From an uncultured Burkholderiales bacterium (lineage in GTDB: Bacteria > Pseudomonadota > Gammaproteobacteria > Burkholderiales > Thiobacillaceae): a stretch of 13,747 nucleotides of DNA. Below, piece by piece: positions 1 through 6,498 of the stretch. The stretch's first letter is position 1; every line of letters begins with the position of its first letter. The notes beneath the pieces are model-generated. The model was not told where the DNA came from. It saw nothing but the letters and a program-made list of their open reading frames with translations, and made no database searches. The DNA is taken from assembly GCA_937925755.1 (NCBI GenBank), contig CALAMX010000073.1, positions 1 to 13,747 of the forward strand. Direction: 5' to 3'. The position numbers were made by a program, and so were the translations under genes.

Positions 1-1
1 G

Positions 2-640
2 ATCTTCCTGGGACAGCCACGCGCCCCGGAACTCAAAAACGCCCACGAGGCCGGCTGGCCGCAGCGCCTGGGGATGCTGTGGCTGGCAGCAGCTTGCGTG
101 CTGCTGGGGCTCATGCCTTCGCAAACGATCGCCTGGCTCTCACCGGTGGTGCAGCAACTGCTTAACACGAGCCTGCACAACGAAGGCAGTTGGCTTCTGC
201 TCGCGCCGCTATCGGCACAGCGCGCCAGTTACGCACCGCTCGTGTTCCTCACGGTCATCAGCGTCATCACCTTGCTCGTATTTCTCGCCGTCAAGCGCGT
301 CTACCACGGTCGGGTGCGCCGCACCGACCCCTGGGACTGCGGCTATCCGGAGCAGGATGCCCGTATGCAGGACACCGCCGAGGGCTTCGGCCAGCCCATC
401 CGGCTCATCTTCAGCGCCTTCATGCGGGTCGAGCGGCAGGTGCCCGACCCCTTCGATCGTCAGCCTCAGTATCAGGGCGACAGCCGCGACAAGCTCTGGC
501 TGCTGTTCTATGCCCCCATCGCCCGGGTCGCCACCCGGCTGTCGGACCTGGCCGGTCGGCTGCAGCACGGCCGCATCCAATGGTATCTGGTCTACAGCTT
601 CGCCACCCTGATCTTCCTGCTCGTTTTCGTCACGCGCTGA
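2..640 (+). CDS. hyfB: Hydrogenase-4 component B-like antiporter subunit (ND5/MrpA family), 3' part
   Basis: The frame is open from the left edge (first full codon at base 2), so the gene starts outside the window; 212 codons remain before the TGA at 638-640. The visible part is the C-terminal end of a HyfB/HycC-type membrane subunit, which belongs to the ND5/NuoL/MrpA ion-pumping family. Hydrophobic segments lie near in-window residues 24-45, 78-93 and 195-210. Between the last two is the tail typical of HyfB proteins: WDCGYPEQDARMQDTAEGF, then GQPIRLIFSAFMRVERQ. The antiporter core with its charged channel residues is not in the window. It sits 4 bases upstream of hyfC in the same operon and would form one of the two pumping modules of the complex. 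Family assignment rests on the tail motif and the neighbours; hycC is the main alternative name. Confidence 0.85.
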   Translation: MFLGQPRAPELKNAHEAGWPQRLGMLWLAAACVLLGLMPSQTIAWLSPVVQQLLNTSLHNEGSWLLLAPLSAQRASYAPLVFLTVISVITLLVFLAVKRVYHGRVRRTDPWDCGYPEQDARMQDTAEGFGQPIRLIFSAFMRVERQVPDPFDRQPQYQGDSRDKLWLLFYAPIARVATRLSDLAGRLQHGRIQWYLVYSFATLIFLLVFVTR

Positions 641-644
641 TCCC

Positions 645-1589
645 ATGACCGCCGGTATCGTACTCCAGGTGGCACAAACCCTGTTGGCGCTGCTGCTGGC
701 GCCGCTGCTCATCGGCTGGGTCAACATCTGCCGCGCCTGGCTGCAAGGACGCAGCGCCCCGCCCCTGCTGCAGCCCTACTACAGTCTGCGCAAACTCTTC
801 CACAAGGATGCAACCCTCGCGCACGAGGCCTCGCCCCTGTTCCGCTTCGCCCCGTACATGATCTTTGCCTGTATGGTGCTGGCGGCCGCGATCGTGCCCT
901 CGCTCGTCAACGACCTGCCCTTCTCGCCGGCGGCCGACGTGATCGCCTTAGTCGGGCTGTTCGCCCTGGCACGCGTCTTTCAGGCCCTGGCCGCCATGGA
1001 CATCGGCACTGCCTTCGGCAGCCTGGGGGCCCGGCGCGAGATGTTGATCGCCTTCCTGGCCGAGCCGGCGCTGCTGATGGTCTTTTTCACCGCCAGCCTC
1101 ATCTCGCAGTCCACCGAACTGCCGCATATCGTCGAGCGCCTGGCGCATCAGGAATTCGCCATCTACCCAAGCCTTGCCTTCGCCGCGGTGGCATTCTGGA
1201 TGGTCTCCACCGCCGAGAATGCGCGCGTGCCGGTGGATAACCCCACCACCCATTTGGAACTGACCATGATCCACGAGGCGATGATCCTGGAGTACTCCGC
1301 CCGGCATCTCGCCCTGATCGAATGGGCCGTAGCCCTGAAGCTGTACACCTATTCGGTGCTGGGGATCGCCCTGTTCCTGCCCTGGGGCATCGCCGCCGCC
1401 GGGGACTATACCAGTCTGCCGCTCGCCTTGGCGGCCCTGGTGGTGAAGCTGCTCCTCGGTGGTGCGGCGCTGGCCCTATTGGAGACCATAAACGCCAAGA
1501 TGCGGTTATTCCGTGCCCCCGAATTCCTCGGCACTGCCTTCCTTTTGGGGGTGCTCGGGATGCTCACGCACTTTCTGTTGGAGCCATGA
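645..1589 (+). CDS. hyfC: Hydrogenase-4 component C / complex I ND1-like membrane anchor subunit
   Basis: A 314-residue integral membrane protein of the NuoH/ND1/HycD family, the subunit that docks the peripheral arm on the membrane and, in complex I, lines the quinone site. The start ATG lies 4 bases after the hyfB stop. Several hydrophobic segments are visible, including residues 4-26, 70-90 and 265-285. The conserved cytoplasmic loop GSLGARREM (residues 125-133) and the acidic stretch beginning ENARVPVDNPTTHLEL (from residue 191), followed by a conserved Glu in IHEAMILEYS, are hallmarks of the HycD/HyfC branch. Length matches that family (about 310). It is co-directional with the rest of the hyf-like operon. 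The known role in relatives is membrane attachment and coupling. Whether this complex reacts with quinone cannot be told from sequence. No defect is seen. Confidence 0.92.
   Translation: MTAGIVLQVAQTLLALLLAPLLIGWVNICRAWLQGRSAPPLLQPYYSLRKLFHKDATLAHEASPLFRFAPYMIFACMVLAAAIVPSLVNDLPFSPAADVIALVGLFALARVFQALAAMDIGTAFGSLGARREMLIAFLAEPALLMVFFTASLISQSTELPHIVERLAHQEFAIYPSLAFAAVAFWMVSTAENARVPVDNPTTHLELTMIHEAMILEYSARHLALIEWAVALKLYTYSVLGIALFLPWGIAAAGDYTSLPLALAALVVKLLLGGAALALLETINAKMRLFRAPEFLGTAFLLGVLGMLTHFLLEP
1580..1583 (+). promoter_or_regulatory. Ribosome binding site that fixes the GTG start of hyfE
   Basis: GGAG, inside the last codons of hyfC, lies 7 bases before GTG at 1591. It supports that GTG over the in-frame ATG at 1513, which would overlap hyfC by 77 bases, and over the later ATG at 1660, which would remove the first membrane helix. 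Confidence 0.6.
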
Positions 1590-1590
1590 G

Positions 1591-2253
1591 GTGAGCCTGA
1601 CCTATCACCTGCAAGTCGTCAACCTGCTCGCTGCCATCCTGCTGCTCATCGCCTTCGCCATGCTGTCGCAGCGACGCATCGTCGGGCTGATCACCCTGTT
1701 TGCCTGGCAGGGAGCGGCGCTGGCGACATCGACCGCCATCGTCGCTTGGTCCACTGGCCAGCATCACCTGTATTACTCGGCCGCCCTGACCCTGGCGCTC
1801 AAGGTCGTCGCCATGCCGTGGTTTTTCTTCCGCCTCGTCCGCCAACTGGAGGTCGACCGCGAGGTCGAGACGATGCTCAACATCCCCACCAACATGTTGA
1901 TCGGCATCGTCCTGGTCATTTTCGCCTTCAACCTGGCCTTGCCCATCTCGCAGATGGCCGGCACGGTGACGCGCTCCACCCTGGGGATCGCGCTGGCCAG
2001 TGTGCTGCTCGCCTTCCTGATGATGATCGCCCGCCGCAAGGCCATCCCGCAGGTCATTGGCTTTCTGGCGATGGAAAACGGCCTGTTCTTTGCCGCCACC
2101 AGCGCCACCTATGGCATGCCCTTGGTGGTGGAGCTGGGTGTGGCCCTGGACGTACTGGTCGGCGTCTTCGTGTTGGGCATCTTCTTCTTCCACATTCGCG
2201 AGACCTTTGATTCGCTGGACCTCGCGCACATGGAGAAACTGAAAGAGCACTGA
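1591..2253 (+). CDS. hyfE: Hydrogenase-4 component E (NuoK-related membrane subunit)
   Basis: From the GTG start this is a 220-residue, almost wholly hydrophobic protein, close to the 216 residues of E. coli HyfE. The GTG follows the hyfC stop by one base and has a GGAG ribosome site 7 bases upstream. Many transmembrane stretches are evident, for instance residues 6-25, 105-122, 130-147 and 180-200. The segment GFLAMENGLFFAAT (residues 157-170, with Glu162) resembles the membrane-embedded Glu motif of NuoK/MrpC and is typical of HyfE. The C-terminal half is thus NuoK-like, while the N-terminal half is specific to Hyf. Its stop TGA shares a base with the ATG of hyfF, so the two are probably translationally coupled. 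The inferred role is part of the ion-conducting membrane arm. No hyfD lies between hyfC and this gene, unlike in E. coli hyf. Confidence 0.9.
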   Translation: MSLTYHLQVVNLLAAILLLIAFAMLSQRRIVGLITLFAWQGAALATSTAIVAWSTGQHHLYYSAALTLALKVVAMPWFFFRLVRQLEVDREVETMLNIPTNMLIGIVLVIFAFNLALPISQMAGTVTRSTLGIALASVLLAFLMMIARRKAIPQVIGFLAMENGLFFAATSATYGMPLVVELGVALDVLVGVFVLGIFFFHIRETFDSLDLAHMEKLKEH

Positions 2254-3704
2254 TGGAGATCTACTGGGTCATCGGCATTCCCTTCGTCGGCGGGGCGCTG
2301 CTGGCGCTATGGGGCAACCGCGCCCACGCGCCGGAGGTCAATGCCGCCTTCAGTTTGGCGACCTTCATCGCCGCTGCAGTGCTCACGGCCCGCATCATCG
2401 CCGACGGGCCGATCGTGACCCCAAACGAATGGTTCTTCATCGACCCCTTCAATGTCTTCCTGGTCACGCTCACCGCCTTTGTCGCCTTTACCACGGCCCT
2501 ATTCTCGCGTCCCTACATGCGGATCGAAGCGGAACATGGGCGCGTCACGGCCCCACGCCTGCGGCTGTACCACGCCAGTTATCAGGTCTTCATCGGCATG
2601 ATGCTGCTGGCGCTCACCACCAACAACCTGGGCATCCTCTGGGTCTCCATGGAGGGGGCCACCCTGGCGACCGTACTGTTGGTCTCGCTCTACCGCACAC
2701 CCTCGTCCATCGAGGCGGCCTGGAAGTACTTCATCCTCTGTGGCGTGGGCATCGCGCTGGCCTTGTTCGGCACCATCTTGCTCTACTTCGCGGCAGAAAA
2801 GGTGTTGGGCGCCGGTGGCACGGCCTTGTTGTGGACGCACTTAAACGGCGTCAAGGGCGAACTCGAGCCGGTCGTCCTGCAGCTCGCCTTCGTCTTCCTC
2901 TTGGTCGGCTACGGGACCAAGGTGGGCTTGGTCCCGCTGCACAACTGGTTGCCCGATGCCCACGCCGAGGGCCCTACCCCCATCTCGGCGGTGCTTTCCG
3001 GGCTCTTGCTCAACGTCGCCCTGTACGCCGTCGTGCGCAGCAAGGTCTTGGTCGACGGGGCCCTCGGCACGACCCTCGCAGGCAATCTGATGATGGGCTT
3101 CGGCCTGCTATCGGTCGTGGTGGCCGCCTTCCTGCTCAAACGCCAAACCGATATCAAGCGCATGTTCGCCTATTCCTCCATCGAGCACATGGGGCTCATC
3201 ACCTTCGCCTTCGGCATGGGGGGGATGGTGGCCAACTTCGCCGGGATGTTGCACATGACCATGCACTCATTGACCAAATCGGCCATCTTCTTTGCCGTGG
3301 GGCATGCCACCCAGAAGGCCGGCACCCAAGTGATGGACGATATCCGCGGCTTGATCAAGACCAATCCCACCATCGGCTGGGGTCTGATGCTGGGCGCCAT
3401 CGCCATCCTTGGCGTGCCACCATTCGGGGTGTTCGCTAGCGAATTCCTCATCATCACCACCGCCATGCACGAGCACCCGTGGGCCACCCCCTTCCTGCTC
3501 ACCGCCCTGGGGGTGGCCTTCGCCGCCATCTTTGGACGCGTCCAGCCCATGGTCTTCGGCGAGACCGAGCTGCCGCGCCTGCCTCACCAACCGGCTTTGG
3601 CGCCGGTATTTATCCATCTCGCCCTGGTGTTGCTGATGGGGCTGTTCATACCGCCCTATCTAGCCGATTGGTATCGCCAGGCGGCAAGTCTGCTAGGGGG
3701 CTGA
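2253..3704 (+). CDS. hyfF: Hydrogenase-4 component F (ND2/ND4/ND5 antiporter family)
   Basis: A 483-residue proton-pumping-type membrane subunit of the NuoL/M/N family. Hallmarks in order: the membrane Glu region MEGATLATVLLVSLYRTP (Glu134), the branch-specific AAWKYFILCGVGIALALFG, the discontinuous-helix motif TKVGLVPLHNWLPDAHAEG with Lys223, GPTPISAVLSGLLLNVALY, and MHSLTKSAIFF with Lys342. These charged residues are the ones thought to carry protons in complex I antiporter modules, and all appear intact. About 13-14 membrane segments can be traced. The start codon overlaps the hyfE stop (TGATG). Length and motifs match HyfF closely. Together with hyfB it supplies the second antiporter-like module of the complex. 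The coupling ion, H+ or Na+, cannot be decided here. Confidence 0.93.
   Translation: MEIYWVIGIPFVGGALLALWGNRAHAPEVNAAFSLATFIAAAVLTARIIADGPIVTPNEWFFIDPFNVFLVTLTAFVAFTTALFSRPYMRIEAEHGRVTAPRLRLYHASYQVFIGMMLLALTTNNLGILWVSMEGATLATVLLVSLYRTPSSIEAAWKYFILCGVGIALALFGTILLYFAAEKVLGAGGTALLWTHLNGVKGELEPVVLQLAFVFLLVGYGTKVGLVPLHNWLPDAHAEGPTPISAVLSGLLLNVALYAVVRSKVLVDGALGTTLAGNLMMGFGLLSVVVAAFLLKRQTDIKRMFAYSSIEHMGLITFAFGMGGMVANFAGMLHMTMHSLTKSAIFFAVGHATQKAGTQVMDDIRGLIKTNPTIGWGLMLGAIAILGVPPFGVFASEFLIITTAMHEHPWATPFLLTALGVAFAAIFGRVQPMVFGETELPRLPHQPALAPVFIHLALVLLMGLFIPPYLADWYRQAASLLGG
3695..3700 (+). promoter_or_regulatory. Ribosome binding site of hyfG
   Basis: AGGGGG overlaps the last codons of hyfF and lies 5 bases before the ATG at 3706. 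It supports that start and suggests translation of hyfG directly after hyfF termination at 3702-3704. Confidence 0.6.
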
Positions 3705-3705
3705 G

Positions 3706-5259
3706 ATGAAGGCCCGCTTCGGCGACATCGAACTCAAACTCACACCCCAGGGGGGTAGCTCCGTTTGGCGCTTCAGCCTCGAGTCGGCCCGCCTTAGGGC
3801 TTTCGCCCAAGCCATCCGCGACGAGGGCGGTCAGCTCATCGCCCTCTGGGGCAGCGACGACCGCCACCTGGGGCAGGGCTTTGCCCTGCACACCCTGTAT
3901 CTATCCAGCCAGGGGCTGATCTGGGCGCATTGCCCATTGCCGGCGGATGATCCTGCCTACCCCGATCTCACGGGGATCTTCCTCCAAGCCGACCGCATGC
4001 AACGCGCGTGCTATGACCTATTGGGTATTCGCGCCGAGGGGGCGGTGGATACGCGCAAGTGGTTGCGCCATGCGGCCTGGCACGAGAAGGAACACCCCCT
4101 GCGCAAGGATTTCTCCGCCTGTCCGCCCTGCCCCTCGGCTGGCACCGAACTGGATGCCTATCCCTTCATCCGTGTGGCGGGCGATGGCGTGCACGAGATC
4201 CCGGTGGGCCCCATCCACGCCGGCGTGATCGAACCCGGACACTTCCGTTTCTCGGTCATTGGCGACAAGGTGTTGAAGCTGGAAGAGCGACTCGGCTACA
4301 CCCACAAGGGCATCGAAAAGCGCTTCGAGGGCATGGACCTTCTTGTGGGCCAGCGGCTCGCCGGGCGCGTCTCGGGTGACTCGCACGCGGCCTATTCCTG
4401 GGCCTATTGCATGGCGGTCGAGGCCGCCTTGGGACTTGTGGTGCCGGAGCGCGCGCTTTGGCTGCGCGCGTTGTTCCTGGAGATCGAGCGAGTGGCCAAC
4501 CACCTCGGCGACCTGGGCACTCTCGGCAACGACGTGGCCTTGAGCTTTGGCTTCGCCCAGTTCTGGCGCCTGAAAGAGGAATGGCTGCGGCTCGCTGCCC
4601 GCCTGTTCGGTCATCGCTACCTGTTCGACCGTATCGTGCCCGGCGGTGTGGCGGCGGATCTCAGCCACACTGCTGCGCTCGACGCCGCCGCCGCACGCCT
4701 TACCGACGAAGTGCGCGAGCTGAAGGCGATCTATGACGAACATGCCGGGGTGCAGGACCGTTTCGCCCATACCGGCCAGGTGGCCCCAGCCATGGCCACA
4801 CGCCTCGGACTCATCGGCCTGGCCGGACGCGCCAGCAGCCAGGCCTGGGACCTGCGGGTGCAGTTTCCGCACCCGCCCTACGACCAGCTCGCGGTGAACA
4901 TGGCCATCGACCGCCGCGGCGATGTGCTCGCCCGCGTCGAGGTGCGTTTCGCCGAGGTGTTCGAGTCGCTGCGGCTGATCCAGGAGATCGTGCGGCGTCT
5001 GCCGACTGGGCCTGTGCACGCACCGCTCCCCGCGCCCGGCCAGGTCGGCGAAGGCCTGGGTTGCGTCGAGGGCTGGCGAGGTCCAATCGTCGTCGCCTTG
5101 CGCATGGGCGCCGACGGGCGACTGGATCGCGTGCACCCACACGACCCCTCCTGGCAAAACTGGCCGGCGCTAGAGGTCGGCATCCTGGGCAACATCGTCC
5201 CCGACTTCCCGCTCATCAACAAGTCGTTCAACCTGAGCTACTCGGGGCATGACCTATGA
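3706..5259 (+). CDS. hyfG: HyfG-like large subunit, fused NuoC+NuoD, without [NiFe] ligand cysteines (Ehr type)
   Basis: A 517-residue protein with the HycE/HyfG layout. The N-terminal NuoC/30-kDa-like domain (about residues 1-136) ends in the family motif HPLRKDF (130-136). The NuoD/49-kDa-like domain begins around VGPIHAGVIEPGHFRF (167-182) and continues with LEERLGYTHKGIEKRFEG. In HycE the first nickel-ligand motif reads RVCGIC; here the aligned stretch is RVSGDSH (residues 221-227), so Ser223 and Ser226 replace both Cys. The C-terminus (NKSFNLSYSGHDL) lacks the DPCxxC-type pair. The protein is therefore unlikely to bind NiFe or to turn over hydrogen, and fits the Ehr large subunits, which share this loss. 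A CPPC motif (Cys139, Cys142) lies in the interdomain linker. AGGGGG at 3695-3700 is a good ribosome site, 5 bases before the ATG. The gene ends 1 base before an inserted element. Confidence 0.9.
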   Translation: MKARFGDIELKLTPQGGSSVWRFSLESARLRAFAQAIRDEGGQLIALWGSDDRHLGQGFALHTLYLSSQGLIWAHCPLPADDPAYPDLTGIFLQADRMQRACYDLLGIRAEGAVDTRKWLRHAAWHEKEHPLRKDFSACPPCPSAGTELDAYPFIRVAGDGVHEIPVGPIHAGVIEPGHFRFSVIGDKVLKLEERLGYTHKGIEKRFEGMDLLVGQRLAGRVSGDSHAAYSWAYCMAVEAALGLVVPERALWLRALFLEIERVANHLGDLGTLGNDVALSFGFAQFWRLKEEWLRLAARLFGHRYLFDRIVPGGVAADLSHTAALDAAAARLTDEVRELKAIYDEHAGVQDRFAHTGQVAPAMATRLGLIGLAGRASSQAWDLRVQFPHPPYDQLAVNMAIDRRGDVLARVEVRFAEVFESLRLIQEIVRRLPTGPVHAPLPAPGQVGEGLGCVEGWRGPIVVALRMGADGRLDRVHPHDPSWQNWPALEVGILGNIVPDFPLINKSFNLSYSGHDL

Positions 5260-5260
5260 C

Positions 5261-5281
5261 CCTAAAAACCGCAGTTGACCG
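5261..5281 (+). repeat. Left terminal inverted repeat
   Basis: CCTAAAAACCGCAGTTGACCG matches the reverse complement of 5789-5809 at 20 of 21 positions (C/A mismatch at position 19). It starts 1 base after the hyfG stop codon. Confidence 0.85.
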
Positions 5282-5327
5282 CTTTTTTGTGTTACAACGT
5301 CATGAATCCATTGAAGGATGTGGTCTC

Positions 5328-5347
5328 GATACGACGCACCCGCAGGG
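5328..5347 (+). repeat. Left subterminal inverted arm
   Basis: GATACGACGCACCCGCAGGG pairs with 5735-5754, whose reverse complement is GATACGACGACGCCGCAGGG; 17 of 20 positions agree. It suggests that the element can fold into one long imperfect hairpin. Confidence 0.65.
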
Positions 5348-5370
5348 TGAGCCCGCAACAACCCGCTTTG

Positions 5371-5385
5371 TGGGCCTTCGGCCCA
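5371..5385. repeat. Perfect short hairpin
   Basis: TGGGCCTTCGGCCCA is a 6-bp perfect stem closed by a TTC loop. It has no following T run, so it is not called a terminator; it is part of the structured left half of the element. Confidence 0.6.
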
Positions 5386-5468
5386 TCCCCCGCTGCGCTC
5401 GGGACCCGCACTGCGTGCTGTCCTGCGCCCTGCGGGCTTATGCGGCCCAAGCGGGCGTCTGGCCTTGT

Positions 5469-5570
5469 GTCTGCGACGAAACTCGCCCGGTCGTTCGGAC
5501 AGTCTACCGGGCTCGTTTTGTCTGCGACGAAACTCGCCCGGTCGTTTGGACAGTCTACCGGGCTCGTTTT
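5469..5570. repeat. 51-bp tandem duplication with internal hairpin
   Basis: Two head-to-tail copies, 5469-5519 and 5520-5570, differ at one base (TTCGG in the first, TTTGG in the second). Each copy contains an imperfect inverted repeat: AAACTCGCCCGGT at 5479-5491 against ACCGGGCTCGTTT at 5506-5518 in copy 1, mismatched at two positions. The period is a multiple of three, but there is no sign that the region is translated. The near identity suggests a recent duplication or continued homogenisation. Confidence 0.9.
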
Positions 5571-5734
5571 CGTGCCTCCTTGCAGGGGGGGCGCCCCGCA
5601 GCGTCGGCCGAGGGGCCCCGCGCGAGCGGGGATTGGCCAGCGCAGGGGATGCCGGCGACCGCGGGGGGGGGCGCCAGCATCCGGCGACGGGGTCGCATCC
5701 CCAGAAGGGGCCCCTGCTTCGCCCGTCGCGGTCG

Positions 5735-5754
5735 CCCTGCGGCGTCGTCGTATC
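5735..5754 (-). repeat. Right subterminal inverted arm
   Basis: Its reverse complement, GATACGACGACGCCGCAGGG, matches the left arm at 5328-5347 in 17 of 20 positions. Confidence 0.65.
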
Positions 5755-5788
5755 AAGCCAGACACCCGCTTGAACCGCCCTTCGGGCC

Positions 5789-5809
5789 CGTTCAACTGCG
5801 GTTTTTAGG
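5789..5809 (-). repeat. Right terminal inverted repeat
   Basis: Read on the minus strand it begins CCTAAAAACCGCAGTTGAACG, the partner of the left terminal repeat. The TAG inside it (5806-5808) is the last in-frame stop before the downstream repeat protein. Confidence 0.85.
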
Positions 5810-5844
5810 TTAAAAGCAGCTACGATAACATCTCTTGCAAAGCC

Positions 5845-6498
5845 TTGCCGGACGGTACACACCCATCTAACCCCCTGCAGGCCTACCAGGCGGCGCTGGA
5901 GCAGCGCGGCTATGCCGCCGCTGCGGTTGCCCGCCGCCTGCGGCTTGCGCAGCGTATCCTCGGCGCCCTGGACCCCGCCGACACCTCGATCGGCGCTTAC
6001 CGCGAGGCGGTGGCGCGGGCGAGCGCCGCGCTAACGGATCCAGCCAGCGTCGCACGCTGCCAGCAGGTCGCGCGCGACTTCCTGCCCTTTTTCATCGAGG
6101 CCGGTCGTGTCCTCCACCAGCCGCGTGCAGTCCAGCGCGACGTAGCCCGACCGGCTCCAATCCGCGTGAACCTGCCCCCACACAACGGCCTGGACGACCT
6201 GATCGAACAGGCCCGGTCTATGGCCCACACCGCGGCGGAGCGCGACGCCCTGTGTACCTACGCGGCGGCGCTCAGACGCGCCGGCCTCGACGACTCGGCC
6301 GTTGAGCGGCGTCTGGCCATCGCCCGGCTGCTCCTGCTGGCGCTGCGCCCGCTCGAGCGTAGCGGCCGGCATTACCGAGCCGTGATCGAGGCACTGCTGC
6401 CGCTGTTCACGCGCGATGAGACGCGCTCCTATTTCCTGGGTGTGGCACGGGACTTCCATGCCCTTGCCCTGCAGGCGGGTGCGCCGCGTCGGGACTGA
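5845..6498 (+). CDS. Unknown protein made of two 74-residue repeats, start uncertain
   Basis: Not recognised as a known family. The 217-residue reading from TTG contains two copies of one unit, residues 14-87 and 139-212, which align without a gap over 74 positions with 26 identities. Shared features are Y-x-AAL, a conserved Gly, AV-x-RRL, L-x-AL-x-P, YR, VARDF and a closing AG. The units are rich in Ala, Leu and Arg and look alpha-helical. There are no membrane segments, signal peptide or metal motifs. The pattern faintly recalls the helical core-binding domain of tyrosine recombinases, but no catalytic domain follows. The codons have high third-position GC, which supports real coding. The TTG at 5845 has no convincing ribosome site, and the next Met is residue 126. 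The frame is open back to 5809, the edge of the inserted element, so the true N-terminus may have been lost. Confidence 0.6.
   Translation: MPDGTHPSNPLQAYQAALEQRGYAAAAVARRLRLAQRILGALDPADTSIGAYREAVARASAALTDPASVARCQQVARDFLPFFIEAGRVLHQPRAVQRDVARPAPIRVNLPPHNGLDDLIEQARSMAHTAAERDALCTYAAALRRAGLDDSAVERRLAIARLLLLALRPLERSGRHYRAVIEALLPLFTRDETRSYFLGVARDFHALALQAGAPRRD

Larger units (their letters stand above)
5261..5809. mobile_element. Non-autonomous MITE-like element bounded by 21-bp inverted repeats
   Basis: The 549-bp stretch starts with CCTAAAAACCGCAGTTGA and ends with its reverse complement. The match extends to 20 of 21 bases at each end. It contains subterminal inverted arms (5328-5347 against 5735-5754, 17 of 20 matching), several strong hairpins and a 51-bp tandem duplication. 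No transposase or other convincing protein is encoded: long open frames exist in several frames at once, as expected for unselected GC-rich DNA, and none has recognisable motifs. It fills the only long gap between genes. No target-site duplication could be found on comparing the flanks (..ATGAC on the left, TTAAAAG.. on the right). It may be a miniature transposable element mobilised in trans, or a large repetitive extragenic element. The family is not recognised. Confidence 0.7.

Noticed and set aside
4018..5157. Minus-strand open frame of 379 codons
   Set aside because: It lies entirely antisense to hyfG, whose NuoC/NuoD motifs run in the plus frame; no recognisable protein features.
5261..5287. 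T run (GCTTTTTTG) after the left inverted repeat as a terminator for the hyf operon
   Set aside because: No stable GC-rich stem directly precedes the T run, and the bases belong to the element's terminal repeat.
5256..5813. Open frame of 185 codons starting at the ATGA after hyfG and running through the element
   Set aside because: Only its ATG and the next base lie outside the element. The rest is hairpin-rich repeat DNA that is also open in other frames on both strands; no motif or plausible protein composition.
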